A stretch of DNA of 64,000 nt from Massilia forsythiae (GCF_012849555.1 NZ_CP051685.1:2542001-2606000); one strand, 5' to 3'; shown: positions 52,019 to 61,235, counted from the stretch's first letter. The notes: generated by a model from the letters alone, not told the origin. Made by a program: numbers and translations.

Positions 52019-52893
52019 GCGCGCGCCAGGACCTGCCGCCGCAGGCCGGGGCCGGCCCGTACGCGACGTCGGCGCCCGCGGTGCGCAACCTGGAAGCCGG
52101 CGGCTTCGAGGGGCCGCTGGCGGCGCGCCTGTACCAAGGCGGCAGCGGCGCCAAGTGCGATTTGCTGATCGTATTCTTCCACGGCGGCGGCTTCGTGGAC
52201 GGCGACCTGGACCACTCCGACACCTTTTTGCGCCGCCTGGCCGGCGCCGGCCCGTGCCCGGTGGTGCTGGCCTCCACCTATACGCTGGCGCAAGTAAAAC
52301 CGTTTCCGGCGGCGGTCGAGGATGCCCACGCGGTACTGATGTGGGCCAGGCAGCACAAGGCGAAACTCGGCTGGAGCGGCAAGCGCATGGTGGTGGCCGG
52401 CATCGAGGCCGGCGCCAACCTGGCGGCCGTCTGCTCGCTGATGGCGCGCGACCGCGCCGCGCCGAAGATCGCCGGCCAGATCCTGATCATGCCGATGCTG
52501 GACCCCGGCCTGTCGACCTGCTCGATGCGCGAAATGCCGAACTGCGTCGACAGCGCCAAGGTCGTCAACGAGTGCGCGGCCGCCTACCGCGGCTACCTGC
52601 ATCCGGCCGACCGCAGCCATCCGTACGCGTCGCCGCTGCAATCGAGCCGCCTGAAGAATCTCCCGCCGGCGCTGATCCTGTCGGCCGAGGACGACCCCTT
52701 GCGCGACGAGGCCGAAGCCTATGGCAAGAAACTGACCGATGCGGGCGTGCCCACCACCGTGCGGCGCATGTCGCCGGCGCGCCTGCAGGAACCGAATGCG
52801 CGCAACGAGTGCGCGTGCCAGGTCCAGGTACTGGACGAGATCACCGATTTCATCGACGGACTCGCGGCGCAGGCCAAGCCTGCACGCTGTTGA
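52015..52893 (+). CDS. LlpE-like alpha/beta hydrolase lacking the nucleophile serine
   Basis: This encodes 292 aa with the hormone-sensitive-lipase fold. The oxyanion HGGG is at 56-59 (FFHGGGFVDGD). The nucleophile elbow, normally GDSAG, reads GIEAG at 129-133, so Glu131 replaces the Ser. The acidic residue region (ILSAEDDPLRDEA) is kept, but no catalytic His is obvious near the end. It probably lacks esterase activity. In Burkholderia llpE, a lipase-like gene, precedes the CeoAB/BpeEF pump genes in the same operon; this is the matching position. A small-molecule binding role is possible. Confidence 0.8.
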   Translation: MSARQDLPPQAGAGPYATSAPAVRNLEAGGFEGPLAARLYQGGSGAKCDLLIVFFHGGGFVDGDLDHSDTFLRRLAGAGPCPVVLASTYTLAQVKPFPAAVEDAHAVLMWARQHKAKLGWSGKRMVVAGIEAGANLAAVCSLMARDRAAPKIAGQILIMPMLDPGLSTCSMREMPNCVDSAKVVNECAAAYRGYLHPADRSHPYASPLQSSRLKNLPPALILSAEDDPLRDEAEAYGKKLTDAGVPTTVRRMSPARLQEPNARNECACQVQVLDEITDFIDGLAAQAKPARC

Positions 52894-53122
52894 CGTCCCC
52901 CGTGTAGCCATGAGCGGCAGCGAGCCGCAGCAGTACCGATCCTGCGCCGCAGCGCCGCCATCCCGGCGCTGGGCGCCGCCATACCCATAACCATAAAAGG
53001 CGCCGCGCAGCGGTGCCGGAGACCTGTCTTTTCCTTGCAAAAGCCCGGAAGGGACCGCTGTCGTCTGCAATTTAAGAAGTTACCAATAAATCACTAAAAA
53101 TCCATCTGGAACGGAGGGCATC

Positions 53123-54340
53123 ATGAACTCGAATCGACAACCCAGGGCGGCATTGCGACCGCTGACGAAGGCGCTGGCAGCCGCCGGCATGGCGGCCGCC
53201 CTGGCGGCCACCTTGTCCGCCTGCTCGGACGCCACCGGCAAGGCCGAAGCAGCGCAGGCGCAGACCCAGGCCCAGGCCGGCCCGCCGGTCTCGGCCGCCA
53301 CCGTGGTCGAAAAACAGATCGCGGAAACCCAGGAATTCTCGGGCCGCCTGGAAGCGGTCGAGCGCGTCGAGATCCGTCCGCGCGTGTCCGGCTTCATCAC
53401 CGCGGTCCACTTCAAGCCGGGCGCCGAGGTCAAGAAGGGCGACCTGCTGTTCGTGATCGACCAGCGCCCCTACCAGGCCGAATACGACCGCGCCGAAGCG
53501 TCGGCCAAGTCCGCACGCGCAAAAGCCGAACTGGCCAAGCTGGAACTGACCCGCGCCGAGCGCCTGCTGGGCGACAAGGCGATCGCCCAGCGCGAATACG
53601 ACGAGCGCGCCGCCGGCCAGAAGGAACTGGACGCCAACGCGCGCGCCGCCGATGCGCAGGCCGCCACCGCGCGCCTTAACCTGGATTACACCCGCGTCAC
53701 CTCGCCGATCGACGGCCGCGTGTCCAAGGCCGAGATCACGCTCGGCAACCTGGTCGACGCCTCCGCCGTGCTGACCTCGGTGGTGTCGCTGGACCGCATC
53801 TACGCCAGCTTCGACGGCGACGAAGAAACCTACCTGCGCGTCAGCAAGGATGCGCATGCCGGCCGCGGCGTCGCCGTGCACGTCGGCCTGGCCGGCGAAC
53901 CGGGCTTCCCGCACGAGGGCAAGCTGGAATTCGTCGACAACCAGCTCGACAACCGCACCGGCAGCGTGCGCATGCGCGCCACCTTCGACAACAAGGACCG
54001 CGCCATGGCGCCGGGCCTGTTCGCGCGCGTGCAGATCGGCGGCGGCGACATGAAGAACGCGCTGCTCGTTACCGACCGCGCCGTCGGCACCGACCAGAGC
54101 CGCAAGTTCGTGTTCGTGGTCGACAAGGACGGCAAGGCCGAGTACCGCGCCGTCACCCTGGGCCCTGTGGTCGACGGCCTGCGCGTGGTGCGCAGCGGCC
54201 TCAAGCCGGGCGAGAAGATCGTCGTCAACGGCCTGCAGCGGGTGCGCCCGGGCGCGCCGATCACGGCGCAGACCGTGCCGATGGTGGCGACCAGCGCCAG
54301 CGGCGCCGCCAAGGGCGCGCAGCTCGCCATGGCCGAATAA
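53123..54340 (+). CDS. RND efflux periplasmic adaptor (membrane fusion protein)
   Basis: This encodes 405 aa. A lipoprotein signal (MAAALAATLSACSD) anchors it in the inner membrane. The domains follow MexA/CeoA: barrel-sandwich halves (VEIRPRVSGFITAVHFKPGAEVKKGD and TRVTSPIDGRVSKAEITLGNLV), an alpha-hairpin between them (YDRAEASAKSARAKAELAK ... LLGDKAIAQREYDERAAGQ), then beta-barrel and membrane-proximal domains. It bridges the pump and the outer-membrane channel. The gene starts 229 bp after the hydrolase gene, a gap in which I see no gene, and 12 bp before the pump gene. Confidence 0.93.
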   Translation: MNSNRQPRAALRPLTKALAAAGMAAALAATLSACSDATGKAEAAQAQTQAQAGPPVSAATVVEKQIAETQEFSGRLEAVERVEIRPRVSGFITAVHFKPGAEVKKGDLLFVIDQRPYQAEYDRAEASAKSARAKAELAKLELTRAERLLGDKAIAQREYDERAAGQKELDANARAADAQAATARLNLDYTRVTSPIDGRVSKAEITLGNLVDASAVLTSVVSLDRIYASFDGDEETYLRVSKDAHAGRGVAVHVGLAGEPGFPHEGKLEFVDNQLDNRTGSVRMRATFDNKDRAMAPGLFARVQIGGGDMKNALLVTDRAVGTDQSRKFVFVVDKDGKAEYRAVTLGPVVDGLRVVRSGLKPGEKIVVNGLQRVRPGAPITAQTVPMVATSASGAAKGAQLAMAE

Positions 54341-54352
54341 GGAGCGACGACC

Positions 54353-57300
54353 ATGAACGTTTCACGCTTTTTCGTCGACAAGCCGATCTTCGCGGCGGTC
54401 CTGTCCGTCATCGTGTTCGTGGCGGGCCTGATCTCGATCTTCCAGCTGCCGATCTCGGAATACCCCGAGGTGGTGCCGCCGTCGATCGTGGTGCGCGCCC
54501 AGTACCCGGGCGCCAATCCGAAAGTCATCGCCGAGACGGTCGCCACACCGATCGAGCAGGAGATCATCGGCGTCGAGGGCATGCTCTACATGACCTCGCA
54601 GAATACCTCGGACGGCGCGCTGCAGCTGACCGTGACCTTCAAGATCGGCACCAACGTCGAGCAGGCCGAGACCGCGGTCCAGAACCGCGTCCAGCGCGCG
54701 CTGCCGCGCCTGCCGGAAGAGGTGCGCCAGATCGGCGTCACGACCGTCAAGAGTTCGCCCAACATCACGATGGTGGTGCACCTGAACTCACCGGACGGCC
54801 GCTACGACGACCTGTACCTGCGCAACTACGCGACCCTGAACGTGAAGGACCAGCTGGCACGCATCAACGGCATGGGCGACGTCCAGCTGTTCGGCTCGGG
54901 CGACTACGCGATGCGCGTCTGGCTCGATCCGCAAAAGGTGGCCGGACGCAACCTGACCGCGACCGACGTCGTCAACGCCATCCGCGAGCAGAACGTGCAG
55001 GTGGCGGCCGGCGTGGTCGGCCAGGGGCCGTCCAAGGACGCCGACTTCCAGCTGACCGTGAACACGCAGGGCCGCCTGGCCAGCGTCGAGGAGTTCGGCA
55101 ACATCGTGGTCAAGACCAACCCGGACGGCGCCGTCACGCTGCTGAAGGACGTGGCGCGCCTGGAGATGGGTTCCAATTCGTATGCGCTGCGCTCGCTGCT
55201 GGACAACAAGTCGGCGGTGGCGATCCCGTTGTTCCAGTCGCCGACCGCGAACGCGCTGCAACTGTCGACCGACGTGCGCGCCAAGATGGAAGAACTGTCG
55301 AAGGACTTCCCGCAGGGGATGACCTACAGCATCGTGTACGATCCGACCCAGTTCGTGCGCGAGTCGATCGACTCGGTGCTGCACACGCTGATCGAGGCGA
55401 TCGTGCTGGTGGCCATCGTCGTGATCGTGTTCCTGCAGACCTGGCGCGCTTCCGTGATTCCGCTGCTGGCGGTGCCGGTGTCGGTGGTCGGCACCTTCGC
55501 GGTGATGCTCGCCTTCGGCTTCTCGATCAACACGCTGTCGCTGTTCGGCCTGGTGCTGGCGATCGGCATCGTGGTCGACGACGCCATCGTGGTGGTGGAA
55601 AACGTCGAGCGCAACATCGAGAACGGCCTGAATCCGCACGATGCCACCGTGCAGGCGATGAAGGAAGTGTCCGGTCCGATCGTCGCCATCGCGCTGGTGC
55701 TGTGCGCCGTGTTCGTGCCGATCGCGTTCGTGTCCGCCCTGACCGGCCAGTTCTACCGCCAGTTCGCGCTGACCATCGCCATCTCGACCGTGATCTCGGC
55801 CTTCCTGTCGCTGACGCTGGCGCCGGCGCTGTCGGCCGTGCTGCTGCAGCCGCACGGCGCCAAGAAGGACTGGCTGACGCGCGGCATGGACGCCGTGTTC
55901 GGCCGCTTCTTCAGGGGTTTCAATCGCTTCTTCAACCGTTCCGCGCACAAGTACGAGGCCGGCGTGCAGGGCGTCCTGAAGCGCAAGAGCGCGTCGCTGG
56001 GCGTGTACGCCTTGCTGGCGATTGCCGCCGTCTTCATGTTCAAGGCGGTGCCGCCGGGCTTCGTGCCGGCCCAGGACAAGGCTTACCTGATCGGCTTCGC
56101 CCAACTGCCCGATGCCGCCTCGCTCGACCGCACCGACGCCGTGATCCGCAAGATGTCGGACGTGGCGCGCGGCATCCCGGGCGTGGAATCGTCGATCGCC
56201 TTCCCGGGCCTGTCGATCAACGGCTTTACCAACGCGCCCAACGCCGGCATCGCCTTCGTCAGCCTGAAGCCGTTCGACCAGCGCCGCGGCAAAGACCAGA
56301 GCGCCGAAGCCATCGCCGGCGAGATCAACAAGCGCATGGGCGCCGCCATCGAGGACGCCTTCGTGATGGTGCTGCCGCCGCCGCCGGTCAACGGCCTGGG
56401 CACCACCGGCGGCTTCAAGATGATGATCGAGGACCGCGGCAACCTCGGCTACGACGAGTTGAACAAGGCGGTGCAGGCCTTCATGGCCAAGGCCGCGACC
56501 GATAAACGGCTGGCCGGCGTGTTCTCGGGCTACCAGATCAACGTGCCGCAGCTGTTCGCCGACGTTGATCGCGTAAAGGCCAAGCAGCTGAGCGTGCCGC
56601 TGGCGGAGATCAACCAGACGCTGCAGATCAACCTGGGTTCGCTGTACGTCAACGATTTCAACCAGTTCGGCCGCACCTACCAGGTGCGGGTGCAGGCCGA
56701 CGCGCCGTTCCGTTCGCAGCGCGAACAGATCGCCCAGCTGAAGGTGCGCAACGACAAGGGCGAGATGATCCCGCTGTCCTCGATCATGACGATCAAGGAT
56801 GCCTACGGCCCGGACCGCGTGCAGCGCTACAACAACTACGTCGCCGCCGAGATGAACGGCGGCCCGGCCCCGGGCGTGTCGTCGGGCCAGGCGCAGGCGG
56901 CGATGGAGGAAATCGCGCGCGAAGTGCTGCCGAAGGGGATCGCCTACGAGTGGACCGATCTGACCTACCAGGACATCCTGTCGGGTAACACCATGATCTA
57001 CGTGTTCCCGCTGTGCGTGCTGCTGGTGTTCCTGGTGCTGGCCGCCCAGTACGAAAGCTGGACGTTGCCGCTGGCGGTGATCCTGATCGTGCCGATGTCG
57101 ATCCTGTGCGCGCTGCTTGGCGTCAAGCTGACCGGCGGCGACAACAACGTGTTCACGCAGATCGCGCTGTTCGTGCTGGTGGGACTGGCGTCGAAGAACG
57201 CGATCCTGATCGTGGAATTCGCGGTCGAGCTGGAACACCACGGCCGCAGCATCGTCGCCGCCGCGCTGGAAGCCTGCCGCCTGCGCCTGCGTCCGATCCT

Positions 57301-57556
57301 GATGACCTCGATAGCCTTCATCATGGGCGTGGTGCCGCTGGTGTTCTCGCATGGCGCCGGCGCCGAGATGCGCCACGCGATGGGCGTGGCGGTGTTCGCC
57401 GGCATGCTGGGCGTGACCTTCTTCGGCCTGTTCCTGACGCCGGTGTTCTACGTGTTGCTGCGCACGCTGGCCAAGCGTTTCGAGCGTCCCGGCCACAAAC
57501 ACGCCGAAGCCGCGCTGCCTGCCGACCAGGCGCCCGCATTGGAAGGAAACCACTGA
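54353..57556 (+). CDS. RND multidrug efflux pump, inner-membrane transporter
   Basis: This encodes 1067 aa, the HAE1 family (AcrB/MexF/CeoB type). It has twelve helices in two repeats. The start MNVSRFFVDKPIFAAVLSV and the proton-relay Asp pair in GIVVDDAIVVVENVERNI are typical, as are PVSVVGTFAVMLAFGFSINTLSLFG and the second-half GLASKNAILIVEFAVE. Large periplasmic loops (about 30-340 and 560-870) hold the drug pocket. Lengths and motifs are closest to MexF/BpeF-like pumps exporting chloramphenicol, trimethoprim and quinolones, so that substrate range is likely but inferred. Its stop overlaps the next ATG by one base. Confidence 0.95.
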   Translation: MNVSRFFVDKPIFAAVLSVIVFVAGLISIFQLPISEYPEVVPPSIVVRAQYPGANPKVIAETVATPIEQEIIGVEGMLYMTSQNTSDGALQLTVTFKIGTNVEQAETAVQNRVQRALPRLPEEVRQIGVTTVKSSPNITMVVHLNSPDGRYDDLYLRNYATLNVKDQLARINGMGDVQLFGSGDYAMRVWLDPQKVAGRNLTATDVVNAIREQNVQVAAGVVGQGPSKDADFQLTVNTQGRLASVEEFGNIVVKTNPDGAVTLLKDVARLEMGSNSYALRSLLDNKSAVAIPLFQSPTANALQLSTDVRAKMEELSKDFPQGMTYSIVYDPTQFVRESIDSVLHTLIEAIVLVAIVVIVFLQTWRASVIPLLAVPVSVVGTFAVMLAFGFSINTLSLFGLVLAIGIVVDDAIVVVENVERNIENGLNPHDATVQAMKEVSGPIVAIALVLCAVFVPIAFVSALTGQFYRQFALTIAISTVISAFLSLTLAPALSAVLLQPHGAKKDWLTRGMDAVFGRFFRGFNRFFNRSAHKYEAGVQGVLKRKSASLGVYALLAIAAVFMFKAVPPGFVPAQDKAYLIGFAQLPDAASLDRTDAVIRKMSDVARGIPGVESSIAFPGLSINGFTNAPNAGIAFVSLKPFDQRRGKDQSAEAIAGEINKRMGAAIEDAFVMVLPPPPVNGLGTTGGFKMMIEDRGNLGYDELNKAVQAFMAKAATDKRLAGVFSGYQINVPQLFADVDRVKAKQLSVPLAEINQTLQINLGSLYVNDFNQFGRTYQVRVQADAPFRSQREQIAQLKVRNDKGEMIPLSSIMTIKDAYGPDRVQRYNNYVAAEMNGGPAPGVSSGQAQAAMEEIAREVLPKGIAYEWTDLTYQDILSGNTMIYVFPLCVLLVFLVLAAQYESWTLPLAVILIVPMSILCALLGVKLTGGDNNVFTQIALFVLVGLASKNAILIVEFAVELEHHGRSIVAAALEACRLRLRPILMTSIAFIMGVVPLVFSHGAGAEMRHAMGVAVFAGMLGVTFFGLFLTPVFYVLLRTLAKRFERPGHKHAEAALPADQAPALEGNH

Positions 57557-59085
57557 TGAAAACCATGATGGCACGGGGCGTGGCCCCGAAGTTGATCCCA
57601 CTTGTGGCGGCGCTGTTGTTGACCGCGTGCGCGGCACCCGAGTTCAGGCAGCCGGCCGTCAGCGTGCCGGCCGCGTTCAAGGAAAACGCCCGCGATGCGG
57701 CTGCGGTGGCTGGCGATGCCGGCGCGGTGCGCCGCGCCGCCGACGGCACCACCTGGAAGGTCGGGCAACCGGCCGAAGCCCAGCCGCGCGGCGAATGGTG
57801 GCGCGTGTTCCACGACGCCGAACTGGACGCGCTGGTCGCCGAGGCCAGCGCCAACAACCAGAACCTGGCCGTCGCCGCCACGCGCGTCAAGCAGGCGCGG
57901 GCGATCGCCGGCATCGCCGAAGCGGACCGCATCCCGCAGGTCGGCGTGGGCATCGGCGCCCAGCGCGCGCGCCTGTCGCCGCTGGAAGCCGCGCTGCCGC
58001 CGGGGACGCAGGCGGCGCCCGCCACCACCTATTCGGCGCGGCTGTCGGCCAGCTACGAGGTCGACCTGTTCGGACGGGTGTCCGCCAACGTGGCGGCGGC
58101 GCGCCTGGACGCCGGCACGGTGGAGGCGACCTACCGCTCGGTGCTGCTGTCATTGCAGGCCGACGTGGCCCAGACCTGGTTCCGTTTGCGTGCGCTCGAC
58201 GCCGAACTGGCCACGCTCGACCGCACCGTCCAGCTGCGCGAGGAAAGCGTGCGCGTGACCGGGCGCCGCTTCGAACTGGGCGACATCGGCGAATTCGACC
58301 TGGCGCGCGCCAGGACGGAACTCTCCACTGCGCGCGCCGAGGCGATCGGCTTGCAGCGCCAGCGCACGAATGCCGAACACGCGCTGGCGGTCTTGCTGGG
58401 CAAGCCGGCATCGAGTTTCGGCGCGCCGGCCAGGCCCATGGCCGCGGACGGCGTGCTGCCCGCGATCCCGGCCGGCCTGCCGTCCGCGCTGCTGGAACGC
58501 CGGCCCGACATCGCCGGCGCCCAGCGCACGATGGAGGCGGCCAACGCCCGCATCGGCGTGGCGCGCGCGGCCATGTTCCCGGCCCTGAACATCAGCGCCG
58601 ACGGCGGCGGCGTGGGCGGCGCGTTCGCCGACGTGTTCAAGTGGAGCAGCCGTTCCTGGCTGCTGGGCGCGGCCCTGTCGATGCCGCTGATCGACGGCGG
58701 CCGCAACCGCAACAACGTGGTGCGCAGCGAAGCCGCGCTGGACGAGGCGGTGGCGTCGTATCGCCAGAGCGTGCTGGCGGCGTTCTCCGAGGTCGAGGAC
58801 AACCTGGCCGGCCTGCGCATCCTGGCCGGGCAGGGCGCCGAACTCGACGCCGCGGTGGTGTCGGCGCGCCGTTCGGCGGACCTGGCGCAAAAGCTGTACG
58901 ACGCCGGCCGCGGCAGCTACCTGGAACTGCTGGACGCCCAGCGCAACCAGGCCGCGGTGGAACGCGGCGCGGTGCAGCTGCGCGGCGAGCGCGCCGTCAC
59001 CACGGTGGAGCTGATCCGCGCGCTGGGCGGCGGCTGGGACGGTGCTGCCATGCGCACCGACGAGACGGCGCAGGCGCGCAATTGA
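57556..59085 (+). CDS. RND outer-membrane channel lipoprotein (OprM/OpcM type)
   Basis: This encodes 509 aa from the ATG in TGATG. The lipobox is ALLLTACAAP. Two OEP repeats follow: EWWRVFHDAELDALVAEASANNQNL begins the first, and LLERRPDIAGAQRTMEAANARIGVARAAMFP the second, with coiled-coil helices and beta-strands between. The end LRGERAVTTVELIRALGGGWDG is the usual NodT-type terminus. It forms the trimeric exit duct of the pump encoded upstream. A strong terminator follows 58 bp later. Confidence 0.94.
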   Translation: MKTMMARGVAPKLIPLVAALLLTACAAPEFRQPAVSVPAAFKENARDAAAVAGDAGAVRRAADGTTWKVGQPAEAQPRGEWWRVFHDAELDALVAEASANNQNLAVAATRVKQARAIAGIAEADRIPQVGVGIGAQRARLSPLEAALPPGTQAAPATTYSARLSASYEVDLFGRVSANVAAARLDAGTVEATYRSVLLSLQADVAQTWFRLRALDAELATLDRTVQLREESVRVTGRRFELGDIGEFDLARARTELSTARAEAIGLQRQRTNAEHALAVLLGKPASSFGAPARPMAADGVLPAIPAGLPSALLERRPDIAGAQRTMEAANARIGVARAAMFPALNISADGGGVGGAFADVFKWSSRSWLLGAALSMPLIDGGRNRNNVVRSEAALDEAVASYRQSVLAAFSEVEDNLAGLRILAGQGAELDAAVVSARRSADLAQKLYDAGRGSYLELLDAQRNQAAVERGAVQLRGERAVTTVELIRALGGGWDGAAMRTDETAQARN

Positions 59086-59143
59086 AACTGAACCGGGTGT
59101 AGAACGAGTCTCCGGCGCTTGCCGATACCGGTGATGCCCTTTG

Positions 59144-59176
59144 CGGCGGCATGCGCGAGCATGTCGCCGTTTTTTT
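59144..59176 (+). terminator. Terminator of the RND operon
   Basis: An 11-bp stem CGGCGGCATGC / GCATGTCGCCG (one G-T pair, loop GCGA) is followed by seven T. The remaining gap to 59438 holds a REP pair and no gene. Confidence 0.92.
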
Positions 59177-59243
59177 GCGTGCTTGCGGATGACAAGGGGC
59201 ATGCGAGCATGGCAATCGCTACCTTTGGCGAGCTCAGCTAGCA

Positions 59244-59368
59244 CGTCGTCCCCGCGCAGGCGGGGATCCATGCTGAGCCACTGAAGCCACGACATTTAAA
59301 GCTCCCGGAAAATCCGGGATATCGATTTTTGGAAGTAAGTATAGGTTCCCGCCTGCGCGGGAACGACG
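59244..59368. repeat. REPIN-like inverted repeat pair
   Basis: The left arm CGTCGTCCCCGCGCAGGCG (59244-59271) and the inverted right arm, ending CCTGCGCGGGAACGACG (59341-59368), flank about 70 bp. The inner part contains CCCGGAAAATCCGGG, another short hairpin. It separates the RND operon from the next gene. Confidence 0.8.
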
Positions 59369-59438
59369 GGCAGGTGGCCGTCATGAAGCCGCTGCCATGC
59401 GTCCGCCATCCCACCAGACCCGGCGCTAAAATCGCTGC

Positions 59439-59981
59439 ATGCCAACATCCGTACAACCCCCGCTGCTCACCGGCCTCGCTCCCGTCATCGGCTTTGATAC
59501 CCGTGTCCTGATCCTGGGCAGCTTCCCCGGCGCCGCCTCGCTCGCCGCCCGGCAGTACTACGCCCATCCAAGGAACCAGTTCTGGAAACTGGTCGGCTCG
59601 CTGGTCGGCGAGGACCTGTATGCGCTGCCCTACGCCAAGCGCCTGCCGCGCCTGCTGGCGCACCGCATCGGCCTGTGGGACGTGCTGGCCGCCTGCGAGC
59701 GCGAGGGCAGCCTCGATGCCGCCATCCGCAAGCCGGCCGCCAACGACTTCGAGCGCCTGCGCCACCTGTGTCCGCAACTGGAAACGGTCGGCTTCAATGG
59801 GCAGGCCTCGGGCAAGTTCGCGCCGCAGTTCGCCCGGCACGGCTATCACACTGTGGTGCTGCCGTCGTCCTCGCCGGCGCACATGGCGCTCGGCTTCGAG
59901 CAGAAGCTGGCACGCTGGCGCGCGCTGGTCGATCCGGCGGCGGCCGCGCAGGACGAGGTGCAGATGGATCTGTTGCGCTAG
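59439..59981 (+). CDS. DNA-deoxyinosine glycosylase (UDG superfamily, HDG type)
   Basis: This encodes 180 aa. The uracil-DNA glycosylase fold is marked by LILGSFPGAASLAARQYYAHPRNQFWKLV at the N-terminus and VLPSSSPAHMALGFEQKLARW near the end. These motifs characterise family 6 hypoxanthine-DNA glycosylases, which excise deaminated adenine. The catalytic Asn (HPRNQFW) is present. It is convergent with the isochorismatase-like gene, the stop codons overlapping. Confidence 0.85.
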   Translation: MPTSVQPPLLTGLAPVIGFDTRVLILGSFPGAASLAARQYYAHPRNQFWKLVGSLVGEDLYALPYAKRLPRLLAHRIGLWDVLAACEREGSLDAAIRKPAANDFERLRHLCPQLETVGFNGQASGKFAPQFARHGYHTVVLPSSSPAHMALGFEQKLARWRALVDPAAAAQDEVQMDLLR

Positions 59982-60541
59982 TCGTCCAGGCAAGCCAGGA
60001 CGGCGGCGCTGTCGACCACGGTCGCGTACTCGCCGTCCAGGTTGGCGAGCGCCATCAGGTGGACCTCGTCCGCGCTGCGCGGCGTGCCCGCGTAGTCCGG
60101 CTTGGCGAAGGCGAAGGTGGCGTCGCTCACCACGCGCACCTCGAAGCCGAGATTGCCGGCCGTGCGCGCGCTGGCTTCCACCGAGTTGTTGGTGCTGACG
60201 CCGACCATGACCAGGCGCCCGATGCCGCGCACGTGCAGCCAGCGCTCCAGGCCGGAGTGGATGAAGCAGTCGGGCACGTTCTTTTCGACGACGTGTTCGC
60301 CGTCCAGCGGCAGGAAGGCGTCCTGGAACGCCGCGCCGCGCTGGCCCGGGGCGAACAGCGAGCGCGGCGAGCGCGAGATGTGGCGTACGTGGACGATCGG
60401 GGCTTCGGTGCGGCGCCAGGCGGTCAGCAGGTCGGCGATGCGGCGTTCGGCGTCCGGATTGTTGCGCTGGCCGGCGGCGGGGTTGGCCATGCAGTTCTGC
60501 ATGTCGATGATGATCAGGGCGGCGGCGGGCGATATGGGCAT
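59978..60541 (-). CDS. Isochorismatase-like cysteine hydrolase family protein, Cys replaced by Ser
   Basis: This encodes 187 aa from ATG 60541; the frame extends upstream but no site supports it. The fold is clear: LIIIDMQNCM with the catalytic Asp, then PIVHVRHISRSP, and VEKNVPDCFIHSGLE with the Lys. Where active cysteine hydrolases have CVExTAR, this protein reads GVSTNNSVEASARTA, a Ser-containing variant. It may be a different hydrolase subgroup or inactive. It is a single gene, convergent with the inosine glycosylase gene. Confidence 0.8.
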   Translation of the reverse strand: MPISPAAALIIIDMQNCMANPAAGQRNNPDAERRIADLLTAWRRTEAPIVHVRHISRSPRSLFAPGQRGAAFQDAFLPLDGEHVVEKNVPDCFIHSGLERWLHVRGIGRLVMVGVSTNNSVEASARTAGNLGFEVRVVSDATFAFAKPDYAGTPRSADEVHLMALANLDGEYATVVDSAAVLACLDD

Positions 60542-60643
60542 GATGGCGGCGCGGGCGTTGTCGGAAGGTTCATCATAACCCCTTGCAGGCACCCCTTTTA
60601 TTCTGGCGCAACGTCCCCATATCGGATCTATCCCCAAGTTCGT

Positions 60644-60677
60644 ACGGCGCCACATGCAGCTGGCGCCGTCCTTTTTT
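60644..60677 (+). terminator. Orphan rho-independent terminator upstream of infA
   Basis: ACGGCGCCA and TGGCGCCGT form a perfect 9-bp stem around an 8-nt loop (60644-60669), followed by CC and six T (60672-60677) on the plus strand. No plus-strand gene ends before it. It may be an attenuator in the infA leader or the end of a short RNA beginning in the 100 bp upstream. Confidence 0.7.
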
Positions 60678-60801
60678 CCCGATTTTGACTGACCCTGCGT
60701 CGATGGCAGCGCGGCATGCGCGGTTGCGTTGGCGGCGCCGTTGCCGTCCTCGTCGCTACCGGAAAAGCTTGGCCGCTGCCCATATCGTAAAGGACAATGA
60801 A

Positions 60802-61065
60802 ATGAAAGAAGAGCTGATCGAAATGCAGGGCAAGGTCACCGAAGTGTTGCCGGAGATGCGCTTTCGCGTGGATCTGGAGAATGGCCACCAGCTGGTGGCG
60901 TACACGTCCGGGCGGATGAAGAAGAACCACATCCGCATCATCGCCGGCGACCGCGTGACGCTGGAGATGTCGCCGTATGACTTGAACAAGGGGCGGATCA
61001 CCTTCCGTCACCTGGAAACGCGCGGGGCGCCGATGCCGTCGGCGGCGCGCCAGCGCCGGCGCTAA
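60802..61065 (+). CDS. infA: Translation initiation factor IF-1
   Basis: This encodes 87 aa with AAAGGA upstream of the ATG. It has the S1/OB fold: [55 protein letters not shown]. The basic tail of about 15 residues is typical of the second IF-1 copy in betaproteobacteria; it stands outside any ribosomal-protein operon. It binds the ribosomal A site during initiation. A REP pair begins 4 bp after the stop. Confidence 0.93.
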   Translation: MKEELIEMQGKVTEVLPEMRFRVDLENGHQLVAYTSGRMKKNHIRIIAGDRVTLEMSPYDLNKGRITFRHLETRGAPMPSAARQRRR

Positions 61066-61069
61066 ATCG

Positions 61070-61197
61070 CGTCGTCCCCGTGCAGACGGGGACCCATGCT
61101 GAATATCCAAAGCTGTTATTTTTGAAGTATTCCAATCGATTCCAGCATATCGGGTTCGGTTGCGCAGTATGGGCCCCCGCCTTCGCGGGGGCGACGA
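61070..61197. repeat. REPIN-like inverted repeat pair
   Basis: The left arm is CGTCGTCCCCGTGCAGACG (61070-61097). The inverted right arm, ending CGCGGGGGCGACG (61170-61197), is more diverged. The pair directly follows infA and may act as its 3' hairpin. Confidence 0.8.
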
Positions 61198-61235
61198 TAT
61201 CCAGGGCCGGCTTTCGCGAGGAAGCTGGCCCTTTG

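Noticed and set aside
54788..57637. Minus-strand open frame of 949 codons opposite the RND pump
   Set aside because: It is an antisense shadow dominated by His, Arg and Gln. The pump gene on the plus strand is complete.
30659..61197. The CGTCGTCCCC repeats as a CRISPR array
   Set aside because: The copies are kilobases apart, inverted in pairs and lack regular spacers. No cas genes are seen.
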